The notes under the pieces were generated by a model. It saw nothing but the letters and a program-made list of their open reading frames with translations. It was not told the DNA's origin and made no database searches. Shown one piece after another: positions 10,226 to 20,322 of a DNA stretch of 64,000 bases. Within the stretch, counting starts at the first letter, position 1; every line of letters starts with the position of its first letter. A program made the position numbers and the translations under genes. This stretch comes from Craterostigma plantagineum. Lineage: Eukaryota > Streptophyta > Magnoliopsida > Lamiales > Linderniaceae. The stretch is taken from contig JAPQWV010000050.1 in the NCBI GenBank assembly GCA_027422505.1, forward strand, positions 124,001 through 188,000. Reading direction: 5' to 3'.

Positions 10226-12474
10226 ATGTCGAATGCACCTACTCAGCCGAATGCTGACCCAACATTCGATCCTAACCCTGTTTTTCCAGTCCCTCTGCAA
10301 GTGATTCCAGGTCCGATGGAGATCGTGGTCTACACGGGGCCTTTCCAGCCACTCCGACCACCCAGACCATCACCTCAAGCCGCAGATGGACAAGCGCCAC
10401 CACCAGAGACCACAGAAGTGCCACAGTCAGCGTCTACAGCCCCTCCAACAGCGAACCCTAGCCAAGAAACTCCAGCGACGATGCCAAGTCAAGAAAGTGA
10501 TGATGGTGTGCCACTGGGAACTCGTCTCCGATCACTCAAGAAATGGCTGCGAAACAGGGCTGGGGATGCTCTGCCTAGCTCATCTGGTGCAATTCCAGAA
10601 TCCGGAGCCCCAATTGGAAGTGACGAGCCGTCAGTGCCGAACCCTGACCCTGAGACAGCAGAAACCCATGTTTCTGCAGACCCTCTTTTTCCGGCCACAG
10701 TCGCTCCCAGACAACCTATTCCGCCGCCGATCTTCAATTTCGCCGACGTGCCGCTCGGTGCACCTCCGTCTCAGTCACGGCCTGTCCAAACAAGTCTGGT
10801 CAGAGGCGCTATCAACGTCACGGCACCGTCTTCAAACCCTCCTCCACCACCTGATTCTACAAGTTCAATTCCGGGCACAAAAACTGCCCAAAAGACGTAG
10901 AAATCACGGCCAGGAACCTCCAAGAAAAAGCAGAGCAAAGCCCAGGCGAAGAAGTCTGCTCCTGTGAAGAAGCGACGAAGCGGGCGTATAAGACGAGCGC
11001 TGAACCCAACTTCCAACGCCGATGATCCCATCAATCTTTCCAGCGACTCGGTTGATACGATCGTCGACTCTACAACATATGACAGCCTCGACTCAGAGGT
11101 CTCAGACGAGGACTTCAAGCTTTCAGGGGGAGAAACGCCGTCCTCTGTCTCGGAGTCTTTCACAGCCTCAGACAAAGCAGAGAGCAACGACGAGGACGAG
11201 GCTGATCTTGCTGAGACTCTGGAGTCTTTGAGGAAAAGGGTGGAGAAGCGCGCTGGTAAACGACCCATGGAAAGTGACGACCAGCCTTCGAAGCGTGTCA
11301 GGACTGACAGCTCCCCTCAACAAGATCAAAGTCATCGTGCCATCTCACCGATCCCAGGCCCTGACGAAGATGTTGGCACTGATGCTGATCCAACATCAGA
11401 GGAATCTGACTGGGAAAACCCTCTGCCCGACCACAAGTTCTACCGCGCAGCCAATGCGGAGCTGTGGGATTCCATTAGTCGGCGAATTCTTAGGGTGGAA
11501 AGAGTGGTGGACGAAGAAAGCTTTAGGAAGCACGGTGTTCTGCAGTTTCTGGAATCACGTCACTTGGGCAGAATGGTGAGAGAACTTGGGACTTACTGTG
11601 ATTCAGTAGTCCGCGAGGTATATGCTAATCTTTCCCCTAGTATAGCTGCTATAAGTTCTAGGAAATATGGGAGGGTCTTTTTATGGGGGAGACTTTATGA
11701 TTTCTCATCTTGGGCTATTAATGAGTTTCTTGGGACGCCCGAGGTTGATATGGGGTCTGATTATGATAACAATGAGGTGGTTAGGTTCATTACTGGAGGG
11801 AGAGTGTCTGTGTGGAAGAAAAATTGTGCGAGTACTGCTTTAACTTCATTATACTCAGTGTTGTTTAAGATTGGGGTCTTTAGTTGGCTGCCTACCTTGA
11901 ATGATACACGGGTAACTGAGCAAATGGCTCATCTTCTGTACTCTCTTGGGCGCAATCTGCCGCTGAACTGGGGTGAGATCATCCTCAACCACATGTCTAA
12001 TCAAGCGGAGAGGGTTAGCAAAGGGATCCTGCCATACCCTTCCATCATCTATGGAGTGATGGTTCAAGGAGGTTTCAACCCACTCGGAAGGATAAAGTAG
12101 TCACTCAGAGGATGCCGTATGCCATTCAGCCGAGCCATCTTACAGGACCTGATAAGATTGTAGATCTTCCTTGGCGCACACCGGAGCAGATTGCACACGA
12201 TGCTGACCACGGTGTTGGGTCAACATCTTTGGCAGAACAGGCCCTTAGAGCTCTTGACGAGTCCATCGCAGCTTTGGTGGCTCAAAGGGATGCTTTGAGG
12301 AGGTTCATTTCTTCCCAAAAAGGGGGAGATAGGGCAGAAGCAGTGAGAGCTGAGGATCGGGCAGGGCCAAGTGAAGTACAGCTCGAAGAAGGGGGAGATC
12401 AGGTTCGTGAGTGCGAGCAAGCCAGGAGTAAAGGCCAAGAAGGTCAAGGAGAAGGAGCTGAAGCGGAGACTTAG
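10226..12474 (+). pseudogene. Sirevirus envelope-like ORF, interrupted
   Basis: From ATG 10226 one frame runs to 12100 with a single in-frame TAG at 10898-10900. A frame change near 12085 then leads into a 120-codon C-terminal part ending at 12474. The N-terminal third is Pro/Ala/Ser-rich, the middle is acidic with basic patches (RKRVEKRAGKRP, KKRRSGRIRR), a globular part with YRAANAELWDSI and GRVFLWGRLYDFSSW follows, and the end has a short heptad-like segment (LRALDESIAALVAQRDALRR). This position and layout match the envelope-like ORF known from Sirevirus elements. I see no clear signal peptide or transmembrane segment, so an envelope function is not shown. Confidence 0.75.
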
Positions 12475-12758
12475 ATTTGTGTGCATGCGCATTTTGTTTG
12501 TGTTTGCATGCTTATCACTTATTTTCCTGTGTGCGATTTATATTTGGACCATGTCTATTTTTGTTTTGCAGGTTTTTTCAGGACCTCTAAGGCATGTACT
12601 AAGTTTCTAGTACTTTGAATAGTTTTTCTTACTATTCTGTTTTTCGTCTAATTCTAACCATTTTGTTTTTGTGGTTGAGTTGATGTTGCCTTTAGGGGGA
12701 GTTTCACAATGACTGACTTCTGCTTTGGTTTTGGGAAGAAAGATAAAAAGGGGGAGAT
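12317..12758 (+). promoter_or_regulatory. Polypurine tract and upstream polypurine-tract copies of the Sirevirus
   Basis: AAAAAGGGGGAGAT ends directly at the 3' LTR (12745-12758) and is the plus-strand primer site. An identical 14-mer sits at 12317-12330, GAAGGGGGAGAT at 12388-12399, and TTTAGGGGGAGT at 12691-12702. A weaker CAGGGGGAGAA is inside the envelope-like ORF at 11124-11134. Repeated polypurine tracts before the 3' LTR are described for Sireviruses. Confidence 0.85.
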
Positions 12759-13548
12759 TGTTGATGTTGAGCGTTCAACTGAAACAATGTTGGGTAACAT
12801 TCTAGTCAACATCTGTTGGCCGAGAATGTTCCCTTTCTCAGTTTTATCTTTCATGCCCAAAACCTATTTTAATTATGACGTGGCATTTTCTAGTATTGTG
12901 CAGGTTATGGATAAGAGCTAGAATGGATCAAACCGTGTGGAAAGAGTGTGGATAAGCTAGAGCGAAAATAGGAGTGGAGCATACTAAAAATAGGAAGCTT
13001 GGAGAACAAGTGAAGACTGAGCAATCCGAGCTGACCAAGTCGATCTACAACGGTCACTAACTGTCCAAATACACTTAGTGGACGTTAGTGGACGTTGTGG
13101 GAAGTTGCTAAGACAAGTGGCGAAGTCTTGGACAAATCGAAGGAGTATTTAAGTCGAAGACTTAACCGTTTTGAAGAATGACGAACACCGAGCTAAAGTG
13201 AGAGCATTCTGAGTGAGAGTTATTTTCTTGAAAGAGTTTTCTTTTCGAAGTCTAGCTTTTCAAAGGTCGTGAGATCTCGTAGGTTTAGAGTCTTTTCTGA
13301 TTCGTTCCTGTTGCTAGATTAGTTTGACTATCTTTGTCGATAGTTTTTGTAATCCATATTTCTAGTGGATTTTTACGCCGAGAGGCACGCAGCAAGTTAT
13401 TTGACTTGCTGCACAAAAACTTCATTTGTGTTCGTTTCGTTTTCCGCTGTGCGTACAAAAGATCAAGAACGAGTGTTAGCCTAACATCGAGTCCAACATC
13501 CGAATATAACTTAGCATTTTACATCCATTGTGTACGGGACCGCCTTCA
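12759..13548 (+). repeat. 3' LTR of the Sirevirus
   Basis: 790 bp. Differences from the 5' LTR that I can see: GGG against TTG in the AATGTT-GTAACATT word (two substitutions), one fewer T after GACGTGGCA, C for T in GGATCAAA-CGTG, and C for T in the T-run before TCGAAGTC. Confidence 0.95.
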
Positions 13549-13740
13549 CCCTCCTTAGGTCTTAATTTTGACTCGCGACTTGCACGGGGTTCGTGACTTC
13601 TCACGGTTCGCGTAGTACCTTCCATGGCTCATGGTTCGCGACTTTGTTGGACCCGTGAAACCGTCACTTCGCGTATCCATGCAAGTGAAGTCGTTGAGTT
13701 CGCGAACCCCTCCTCAACTTGTGAAGTTCACACTTTTCGA

Positions 13741-14517
13741 TAGGGGTGTTCAAATTTCGGATAAACCGAAAAAACCGGCCGAACCGAAATTTTCGGTTTT
13801 TTCGGTTCGGTTAATTCGGTTTTTCGGCCGGTTTCGGTTTAGGATTTAGTAAAATTCGGTTTTTCGGTTCGGTTTTCGGTTTTCATAAAAAAATAACCGA
13901 AATAACCGAAAACCGAATTATATATATTATTTACGGTGTAATGGGCCAATGATATTAGTAGGTTTTAAATAAAGCCCAAAGATATTAAAGATATAGCCCA
14001 ATTGAAGTTAAAGTAGAGCCCAAACAATTCAATTAAATTTAAATAGAATAAGAAATCATCATCACCCCAAGCCCAAACGTAAAAAAAAAAACATAGTAAC
14101 CTAATTTTAGGCAAAATCAATCGACTACAGCTAAGTGCAAATATTGTGGTTCAACTTATGCCGATGAATGTTTTGTACCATTTTCAGACAAGTTTTTCTG
14201 TTTTGTTTAGATTTATTCCATTTTCAGATTAATGTTTGCTTCTTTCAGAACTGTAAAATTGCTCTTGCTACATGTCACATTCTACAGATCTTTCTTTGTT
14301 ATTTAATAACCACAACTTTTCAACTCACAATATTTTTTAATTAAAATTCTTAACTGAAAAAAACCGAACCGAAAAAACCGAACCGAATAGTGAAAAAACC
14401 GAACCGAACCAAACTAAAACGGTTCGGATATCGGATTAAGACTATGTAAAACCGAAACCGAAAAAACCGAACCGAATTTTTACAAAACCGGACCGAACCG
14501 GCCGATGAACACCCCTA
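13741..14517. mobile_element. Non-autonomous hAT element with CGGTT-rich subterminal repeats
   Basis: 777 bp with an 11-bp perfect terminal inverted repeat TAGGGGTGTTC / GAACACCCCTA, flanked by a perfect 8-bp target duplication CTTTTCGA (13733-13740 and 14518-14525). The left 170 bp is packed with TTCGGTT and AACCGAA words and the right 170 bp with their inverted copies; these subterminal arrays are typical transposase-binding regions of hAT elements. The middle is AT-rich and noncoding. Confidence 0.92.
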
Positions 14518-14525
14518 CTTTTCGA

Positions 14526-15077
14526 CCCAAAACACTTTATAACCCGCGAACTACCAAATCTTAAGATCAAAACACGTCCTTTTATCAAGAACACGTTGAA
14601 TACTCTAAAAAACCCTAAAACCGAAATTAACATGAAGCACTAGTTTGTGTACATTTTCGTGTGCTTCCATCCTTAAACAGTTAATCTAGAACTTAGAACC
14701 TAAGTCACAAGCTAAAACGTAGAATCATAGTAGAAAGCTCATACCTTTTCCAAAGCTAATGTTCGAACTCTCTCCCTCTCTCTAGCTTCATGAGTTTAGT
14801 GTGGGAAAATATCTTGGATAAAATTTAAGTTATCAAAGGATATGGTTGATGGGACTAGTGTAGACGTGAATTTCCCATAATTTAGGAACTTTGTTTCCTA
14901 AATAATCTCTAATGATTTGGGCCTAAATTTTAAGTTTAGCCCAAATCATAACTGTAGTCCAAATTGCTTATCTTTACTAATACTATTTACCTCAATCTAT
15001 ATCTTATTCTTCATTTTCGAAAATCTTTAAGTTAGATACCACATAATCACATATTTAATGTGCACAAAATCCAATAT
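14526..15077. other. Intergenic AT-rich sequence
   Basis: No gene seen. It resumes the CGCGAA-type tract interrupted by the two insertions and then becomes plain AT-rich DNA. Confidence 0.4.
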
Positions 15078-15375
15078 GCTCATAATTATTGCACAAAATT
15101 CACATAGTCATATAAACGTAAAATCTCATTGCAAGTTTAGGCAGTCACGTAAACATGAAATGTGCGTGCAAATTTATTGGCTAGTTGGTTCACGGGGCGC
15201 GGGTTCTACAGTTGTACCCCAATTCAAATAAGCTCATAATTAATGCACAAAATTCACGTAGTCATATAAACGTAAAATCTCCGTGCAAATTTAGGCAGTC
15301 ACGTAAACATGAAATGTGCGTGGTATTGGCTAGTTGGCTCACGGGGCTCGGGTTCTACAGTTGTTACCCCAATTC
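15078..15375. repeat. 154-bp tandem duplication
   Basis: Two direct copies beginning GCTCATAATTA (15078 and 15232) and ending in a CACGGGGC-CGGGTTCTACAGTTG segment followed by CCCCAATTC. They share ATAAACGTAAAATCTC and TTTAGGCAGTCACGTAAACA. The copies differ by scattered substitutions and small indels, so the duplication is not new. Confidence 0.85.
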
Positions 15376-15591
15376 CACGTAATTGTCGCCCAAACCACCT
15401 AATTTCATTGTTTTTTAATAATTATGGGCGAAGGTTTCTAATGAAATTTCGGAAAGTCGCCCATACTTCAGTTTATTTTGAACAACATATAGGTGACAGT
15501 TGGGGTTGAAAACCGTCGCAAAAAATAATTAAACATTTAGACGGTTTCTAGCCCAAAACTACCCAAAATTTTAGAAAAATACTCCCTCTGT

Positions 15592-15823
15592 CCCAAAACA
15601 TTTTGGCCATTTGGGGTTTTGCACGGGTTTTAAGAAACTGAATATTTAATAATCTAGTGCAATTAAAAGGTAAAAAAGTTTATATTTTGACACGCCTTTT
15701 GAGAATATTTAATATTATTATATTGATTATTTGTGATAGTTTTTTTACTAAATAAGGAAATGTACAAAAGAAGTGGGACGCCCGATATAGTAAATTGTAT
15801 AAAATGGTTTGGGACGGAGGGAG
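15592..15823. mobile_element. Stowaway MITE
   Basis: 232 bp starting CTCCCTCTGTCCC and ending GGGACGGAGGGAG, flanked by TA on both sides (15590-15591 and 15824-15825). This terminus and TA duplication define Tc1/mariner-type Stowaway MITEs. Confidence 0.93.
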
Positions 15824-15825
15824 TA

Positions 15826-16549
15826 CCAAAATGCCTCCGCATCTATTATGGGTGACGGTTTCAGTACAACCATCGCTTATAGTGTCGTGGTCTATATAAT
15901 TCATTTTCTACAAGTGTACTTCTGTTAACAATTTAGTGAGATGTTAAGGGTATTTGTGTAATGCGAAATTCCTCCATCACCTTATAAATATTCAGTACAG
16001 TTCAAGATCGAAAAATTGAATAACATATTATCAAAACATATATTTTACTGTTCAACTTATACACACAATTCTTGACTGTCACGCCTAACCATGGATATCT
16101 ATATCCTCATCTTTTGAAAAAAAAAATTTGGGGCAATTTTCGTTCATGCCATGTCAGAATAAAATTAGTTTTAAGGACCCGATTTGTTCATTAACACTTC
16201 ATTGTTCTGCAGTAACACTACAATGTCCTCCAGTGGCACTTCATTATTCTGAAATAACACTTCATTCTTCTGAAATAACACAAAAACGATAATCCGATAA
16301 CAGTTCATATTTTAGGTCTTTATCTCTAAATTTTGGGTCCTTTAAATTAATGTTTTTCCGAAAGGGGTCTTAATCCTATTTTAAAATATTTTTGGAGCAT
16401 GAAACTACCCAAACAACTTATCATGATGGACTTGAAACTCCCCCAACGAGTTAAGTCCTCACGGAATTCTTAGTTACAAGTTAACAAATCCATGAAAAAA
16501 TGAAAATTGACGTATTCTAAAAAGAAATAAAAAATAAATAATTAGAATT
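15826..16549. other. 3' flank of the ascorbate oxidase gene, with a 21-bp minisatellite
   Basis: No coding region. At 16192-16275 there are four consecutive 21-bp units of the form TAACACTTCATTNTTCTGNAR, followed by a partial fifth. The segment next to 16550 should include the 3' UTR of the minus-strand gene. Confidence 0.6.
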
Positions 16550-18700
16550 CTATGGCCGGCGGCCCTTTGTTGCACCACATCCCATGATAGAGTCGGGCAA
16601 CCTCCCAACTCTCCCGACGCCTTCTTCGAAAACAACACCCATACCCATATAAAAATGCGACTCTATGTGACAATGGAAAGCCCAAACGCCTGGATTATCG
16701 GCACGAAATCTCAGAGCAGTCCATCCATATGGCTGAACAGCCACCGTGTTCTTCATTATCGGATTCACTAAGTTGTACTTCTTCGGGTCGTTCACCCGGT
16801 CGAACTTCCCCGACCCGTAACCCACTACCCAAAAGTCGTGGCCGTGCAGATGCCACGGGTGGGTCTCGCTGTTGTTCGGGTTCATAGTATTCGCGTTCTG
16901 CAATATCACATCCACCGTCGTGTTAAACTCCAGCCGGTATATCCCGTCACTCGTTGTAGCGTTCGTATTCTTCGCGACGCTGTAAATATCGTAATTGTCG
17001 GAATCGTAACCCTCGGGAGGCGGATTCTGGTCGAACGCACGCAGCAAACGATCCTTGAGAGCGATCAGATACGGCGTGTGGGGCAGCCCAAACGACACGT
17101 TGTTGACGGACCACCGGACGTGACCGTCGATCCGGTTCTGCGTGTTGAGCATGACGATGACTCGGTCCGAATCCTCGGGCGGAGCGTAGATGAAATCCCG
17201 ATGGGCCTTGATCGCCACACTCTGGGCCGTCCTCGAGGCAACGTCGTTCCATTTGGGCCCGACGGGCGGGTTCGTGGGCGGGCGCTTCCTCTGGTGGTTC
17301 GGGTAATAGTTGAACACTCCGAGCCCGTTGGGCGTGGTGCTGTTCCTGCTGACGACCTTGGTGCTGACCCAGTAATTTCTCGAAGGGTCTTGATCGGCCT
17401 TGACGAGTACTGAGTAGGTCTCTCCTGAGTATATGAAGAGGTTTTGCACCACGAATGGCTCGACATAGTGACCATCTGTTTCGACCACGGTCAAGTTGTG
17501 CCCTTCGATCTCGAAGCTCAGGGCCGAGAGGGCGGTCAGGCTGCCTATGCGTAGGCGGTAGGTATTTCCGGGTACAACCGTTAGCGTGTAAGGTGAGCAT
17601 TCGGGGTTGGTGGCATTGCAGATTCCGGCTTCAAGGCCCGGTGTGCTGCAGTTGAATCTTCCCCTTCCGTGTATCAGTAATGACTGAGGCTCACCGACCC
17701 AAACAAAAGGGATGGAAGATAGCCCAGCTGCTTGTTCGTAGGTGCTCTTGTGGTACCAGTCGGTCAGGAGAATGGTTCGATCGTGATCGTAGGTGAAGGG
17801 CTCGAGTACTCCGCTGGGTGGAGATACGCGGATCGACCCGTATAATCCAGCTTCTCTTTGCATGCCGTAGTGAGCGTGATACAAGTACGTTCCGGGCTGG
17901 AAAAAATTAATCACAAACACAATTAATCCATGTATAACTTCATATATATTGTATACTCCCTCCGTCCCAAACCATTTTATACATTTTACTATATAGGACG
18001 TCCGACATCTTTTATACATTTCTATATTTAGTAAAAAACTATCAACACAATCAATATAATAATATTAAATATTATTAAAAGACGTGCCAAAATATACACG
18101 TTTTTTACTTTTCCATCAACTATATTATTAAAATATTCAGTTTCTTAATTCTCGCCAACTCCCAAACGTCCATAAAGGTTTGGAGAGAGGGAGTACGTTA
18201 TACATGAGATGCAAATAAAGATTCAGATACGACTTACTCTGTCGACTACAAATTTGTACACAAAAGTGTCGCCGGGAAGGATCGGACACTGCGTAACGCC
18301 TTCCGTTCCATCCATCCAAGGTGTTCCGATCTGCAACCAAAAGAAAAAAAAAATCATTACAAAATCAAATGATCTTTGAAGGAAGTAAGATGAAGAAATC
18401 AGTTACCTGTCTGATTCCGTGCCAATGGATCGCCACGTTCTCGGTCAATAAACCGTTGTTGAGCTCGACAACTATGGTATCACCTTTCTCAGCGATGATG
18501 GTTGGCCCTGGAGTTTGCCCATTGATGGCCATCGCCAGTTTCTTGTAACAATCTGGTGATTTGAACTCATACTTCACTTCCCATCTGTAATGCCTAACTC
18601 TACTTGCGCCCGAAACCACAATTTTAGCTACAAATAATTGAACTAATAATAATACACAGAGACCACCCCTCGCCAATAATCTATTTGAAACACAATCCAT
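16550..18700 (-). CDS. L-ascorbate oxidase, secreted multicopper oxidase
   Basis: The enzyme oxidises ascorbate with O2 in the apoplast. Three exons by GT-AG fit: 18700-18407, 18330-18238, 17896-16550, with both introns in phase 0, giving 577 residues, the usual family length. The start at 18700 gives a good signal peptide ([12 protein letters not shown] then a Leu/Val-rich core). The in-frame ATG at 18727 is less likely because a TATA-like box sits only 7 bp before it. All copper motifs are present in order: [56 protein letters not shown] and the long His segment identify ascorbate oxidase rather than laccase. Several N-glycosylation sequons occur. No disruption is seen; intron 2 carries a Stowaway MITE. 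Confidence 0.93.
17956..18193. mobile_element. Stowaway MITE in intron 2 of the ascorbate oxidase gene
   Basis: 238 bp starting CTCCCTCCGTCCC, right end GGAGAGAGGGAG, with TA on both sides (17954-17955 and 18194-18195). It shares internal words with the 15592 copy (for example TTTAGTAAAAAACTATCA in inverse form), so both belong to one family. It lies wholly inside the intron and leaves both splice sites intact. Confidence 0.92.
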
Positions 18701-18733
18701 CTTTGCTGCCAAAGTGATTAAAACCACGTCCTG

Positions 18734-18919
18734 TATATATAGCTATACAGAAGGACTTTGCGCTTACTAGTCGTAGTTGTACTTGGTCTTTGTGCTGACG
18801 TGTACAGTGGAGAGGTTCAAAGAAAGGAAACACAAGGAAGTTTCAGATATTACAATAATGGTCCGTGACTCGTCGTTGATGTTGGGGATGGGTTGACTTT
18901 GAAAAAAAAAAAGTTGACT
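18734..18919 (-). promoter_or_regulatory. Putative promoter of the ascorbate oxidase gene
   Basis: A TATATATA box at 18734-18741 is about 34 bp before the chosen ATG, implying a very short leader. Two TTGACT words (W-box core) at 18893-18898 and 18914-18919 lie about 155-180 bp further upstream on the plus strand. W-boxes bind WRKY factors; use of these sites is inferred. Confidence 0.4.
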
Positions 18920-19305
18920 GACTGTTCTCGGTCTTTTAATACACGCCTAGTTGCAAAACAAAGCAAACAATACTGTGAAGAAACAAAAATATTTATATCA
19001 TCCGAAGAGCTGTCGTAAAGCACGTGGAATGAGTCGATTTGAATCGACAAAATATATTATTGTTAATATCCTTGGTAATATAGAATTTAGCTCACCGGAT
19101 ACTATGGGCGTAATATGCAAACATAATTCACGCTCACGGGGTTAAGATATGAATTTGAAACGGGTACATCAAATTATAGTATAATATTTAGTATCCCTTT
19201 CCCTGTAAAGCGGTGATTTATTTTATACGCTATATTAGATTAGGATATAATATCTACTTGCACGGCACATACACTAGTAGGTGAGGAGCACATTTACAGG
19301 TCAAT
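18920..19305. other. Intergenic AT-rich sequence
   Basis: No gene or clear repeat is seen. Confidence 0.4.
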
Positions 19306-19721
19306 TAGGGTTGGCAAATCCCCGCCCCCGCCTCGCGAGGCTTTCGGCGACAAAATTGTTCCCGTCCTCGTCGGATCCCCGCGGGGATTATAATTTTTAA
19401 TTAAAAAATTAATATTTTAAATATAATATATAATTTAATTATATTTTCGTTATAAATTTTATATAAATTATAGTTTTATATATTTTTTGTATTAATTTAT
19501 TATTATTTAATCTATGTTTAATATTATTTTAATATTATTTAAATTATAATTTAATATTATATATATTATAATATATAGAAGGCGGGCGGGGCGGGGTCGG
19601 AGATCCCCGCGGGGAAAAATGTTTCCCCGTCCCCTCCCGCGCAGATAAAAACTCGGGGATTCCCCGCCCCGTTCGGGGCGGATCCCCGCGGGGACGGGGA
19701 ATCCCCGCCCCACCATCCCTA
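19306..19721. repeat. GC-rich-ended terminal-inverted-repeat element (copy 1)
   Basis: The left end TAGGGTTGGCAAATCCCC and the right end GGGGCGGGGATTCCCC in reverse complement frame about 416 bp. Both ends are dense in CCCCGC and GCGGGG blocks, and the middle (about 19395-19580) is almost pure A/T. The same ends and AT-rich core recur at 50985-51470. It resembles a hAT-type non-autonomous element, but no 8-bp target duplication could be confirmed. Confidence 0.65.
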
Positions 19722-20039
19722 TGTGGAATCCACTTTTAGCTCGTAACCAAAAGAAAGTTATTGTAGAAGTTAAGAGGCGCCACCAAAAATGTATAGAAAC
19801 TACATATAATGTTACGAAGAAATAAAAGTTTACTATAATTGTTTTAATAATAATGCGCGTATTGAAAAAGAATTCACAACCGCCAAACCGCGTCTGTGTT
19901 TTTTTTTTTTTTTTTTTTTGGAGCTGCCGCGTCTGTGTTACTATATACTATTAAGGACTTGACCTGGCGAATGAATACAAACGCTAGATGGTCTTTTTTT
20001 TTCTCCTTGATTAAATATTCTTAATTTATTCATTTATAT
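19722..20039. other. Intergenic, with a long poly-T run
   Basis: It holds a run of about 21 T at 19899-19919. The words around 19935 (TGTTACTATATACTATTAAGG) could be the decayed start of the 5' LTR of the next element. No gene is seen. Confidence 0.4.
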
Positions 20040-20096
20040 TTACTCAGTCAGAGGTTGTATCTCATTCACCCCTCCTCTTTAATTTGCATTACTCTC

Positions 20097-20097
<1 letters not shown>

Positions 20098-20138
<41 letters not shown>
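20098..20138. repeat. (ATT)n microsatellite inside the 5' LTR
   Basis: About 13 uninterrupted ATT units. The matching place in the 3' LTR (24733-24748) has only about four, so the tract expanded, or the other shrank, after insertion. Confidence 0.9.
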
Positions 20139-20322
20139 CATACTCCATGTTATTTTGTGATCAATTTAAAGGCAATACCTCAAACCTATAAATAGGGGCC
20201 CTTGTACAAAGGAAAATACACAAGTGAATGAAAGAATTATCTCTTATGTATTATACTCTCTTGCAATAATTTTAAAACACGTTATCAGCACGACTTTCTA
20301 GCCAAGGCCGTCGTTTCTATAC

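Larger units (their letters stand above)
3166..13553 (+). mobile_element. Complete Sirevirus-type Ty1/copia LTR retrotransposon with envelope-like ORF
   Basis: The element spans 3171-13548 (about 10.4 kb) and is flanked by a perfect 5-bp target duplication CCCTC (3166-3170 and 13549-13553). Both LTRs begin TG and end CA. Order is 5' LTR, initiator-Met PBS, gag, protease, integrase, reverse transcriptase, RNase H, a 1.1-kb spacer, an envelope-like ORF, several polypurine tracts, 3' LTR. Integrase before RT makes it copia. The large size, the extra ORF after pol and repeated GGGGGAGAT tracts before the 3' LTR are known marks of the Sirevirus lineage. By eye the LTRs differ at four substitutions and one single-base indel, so insertion is recent. 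All ORFs nevertheless carry breaks. Confidence 0.93.

Noticed and set aside
16838..17655. Long ORFs on both strands overlapping the ascorbate oxidase exon 3 (16838-17413 plus, 16947-17600 minus, 17065-17475 minus)
   Set aside because: They are shadows of a GC-rich exon. Only the frame ending at 16550 carries the copper motifs and fits the splice pattern.
16550..18700. Laccase annotation for the multicopper oxidase
   Set aside because: Laccases share the copper motifs, but the segments around [18 protein letters not shown] and [15 protein letters not shown] and the overall order match ascorbate oxidase better.
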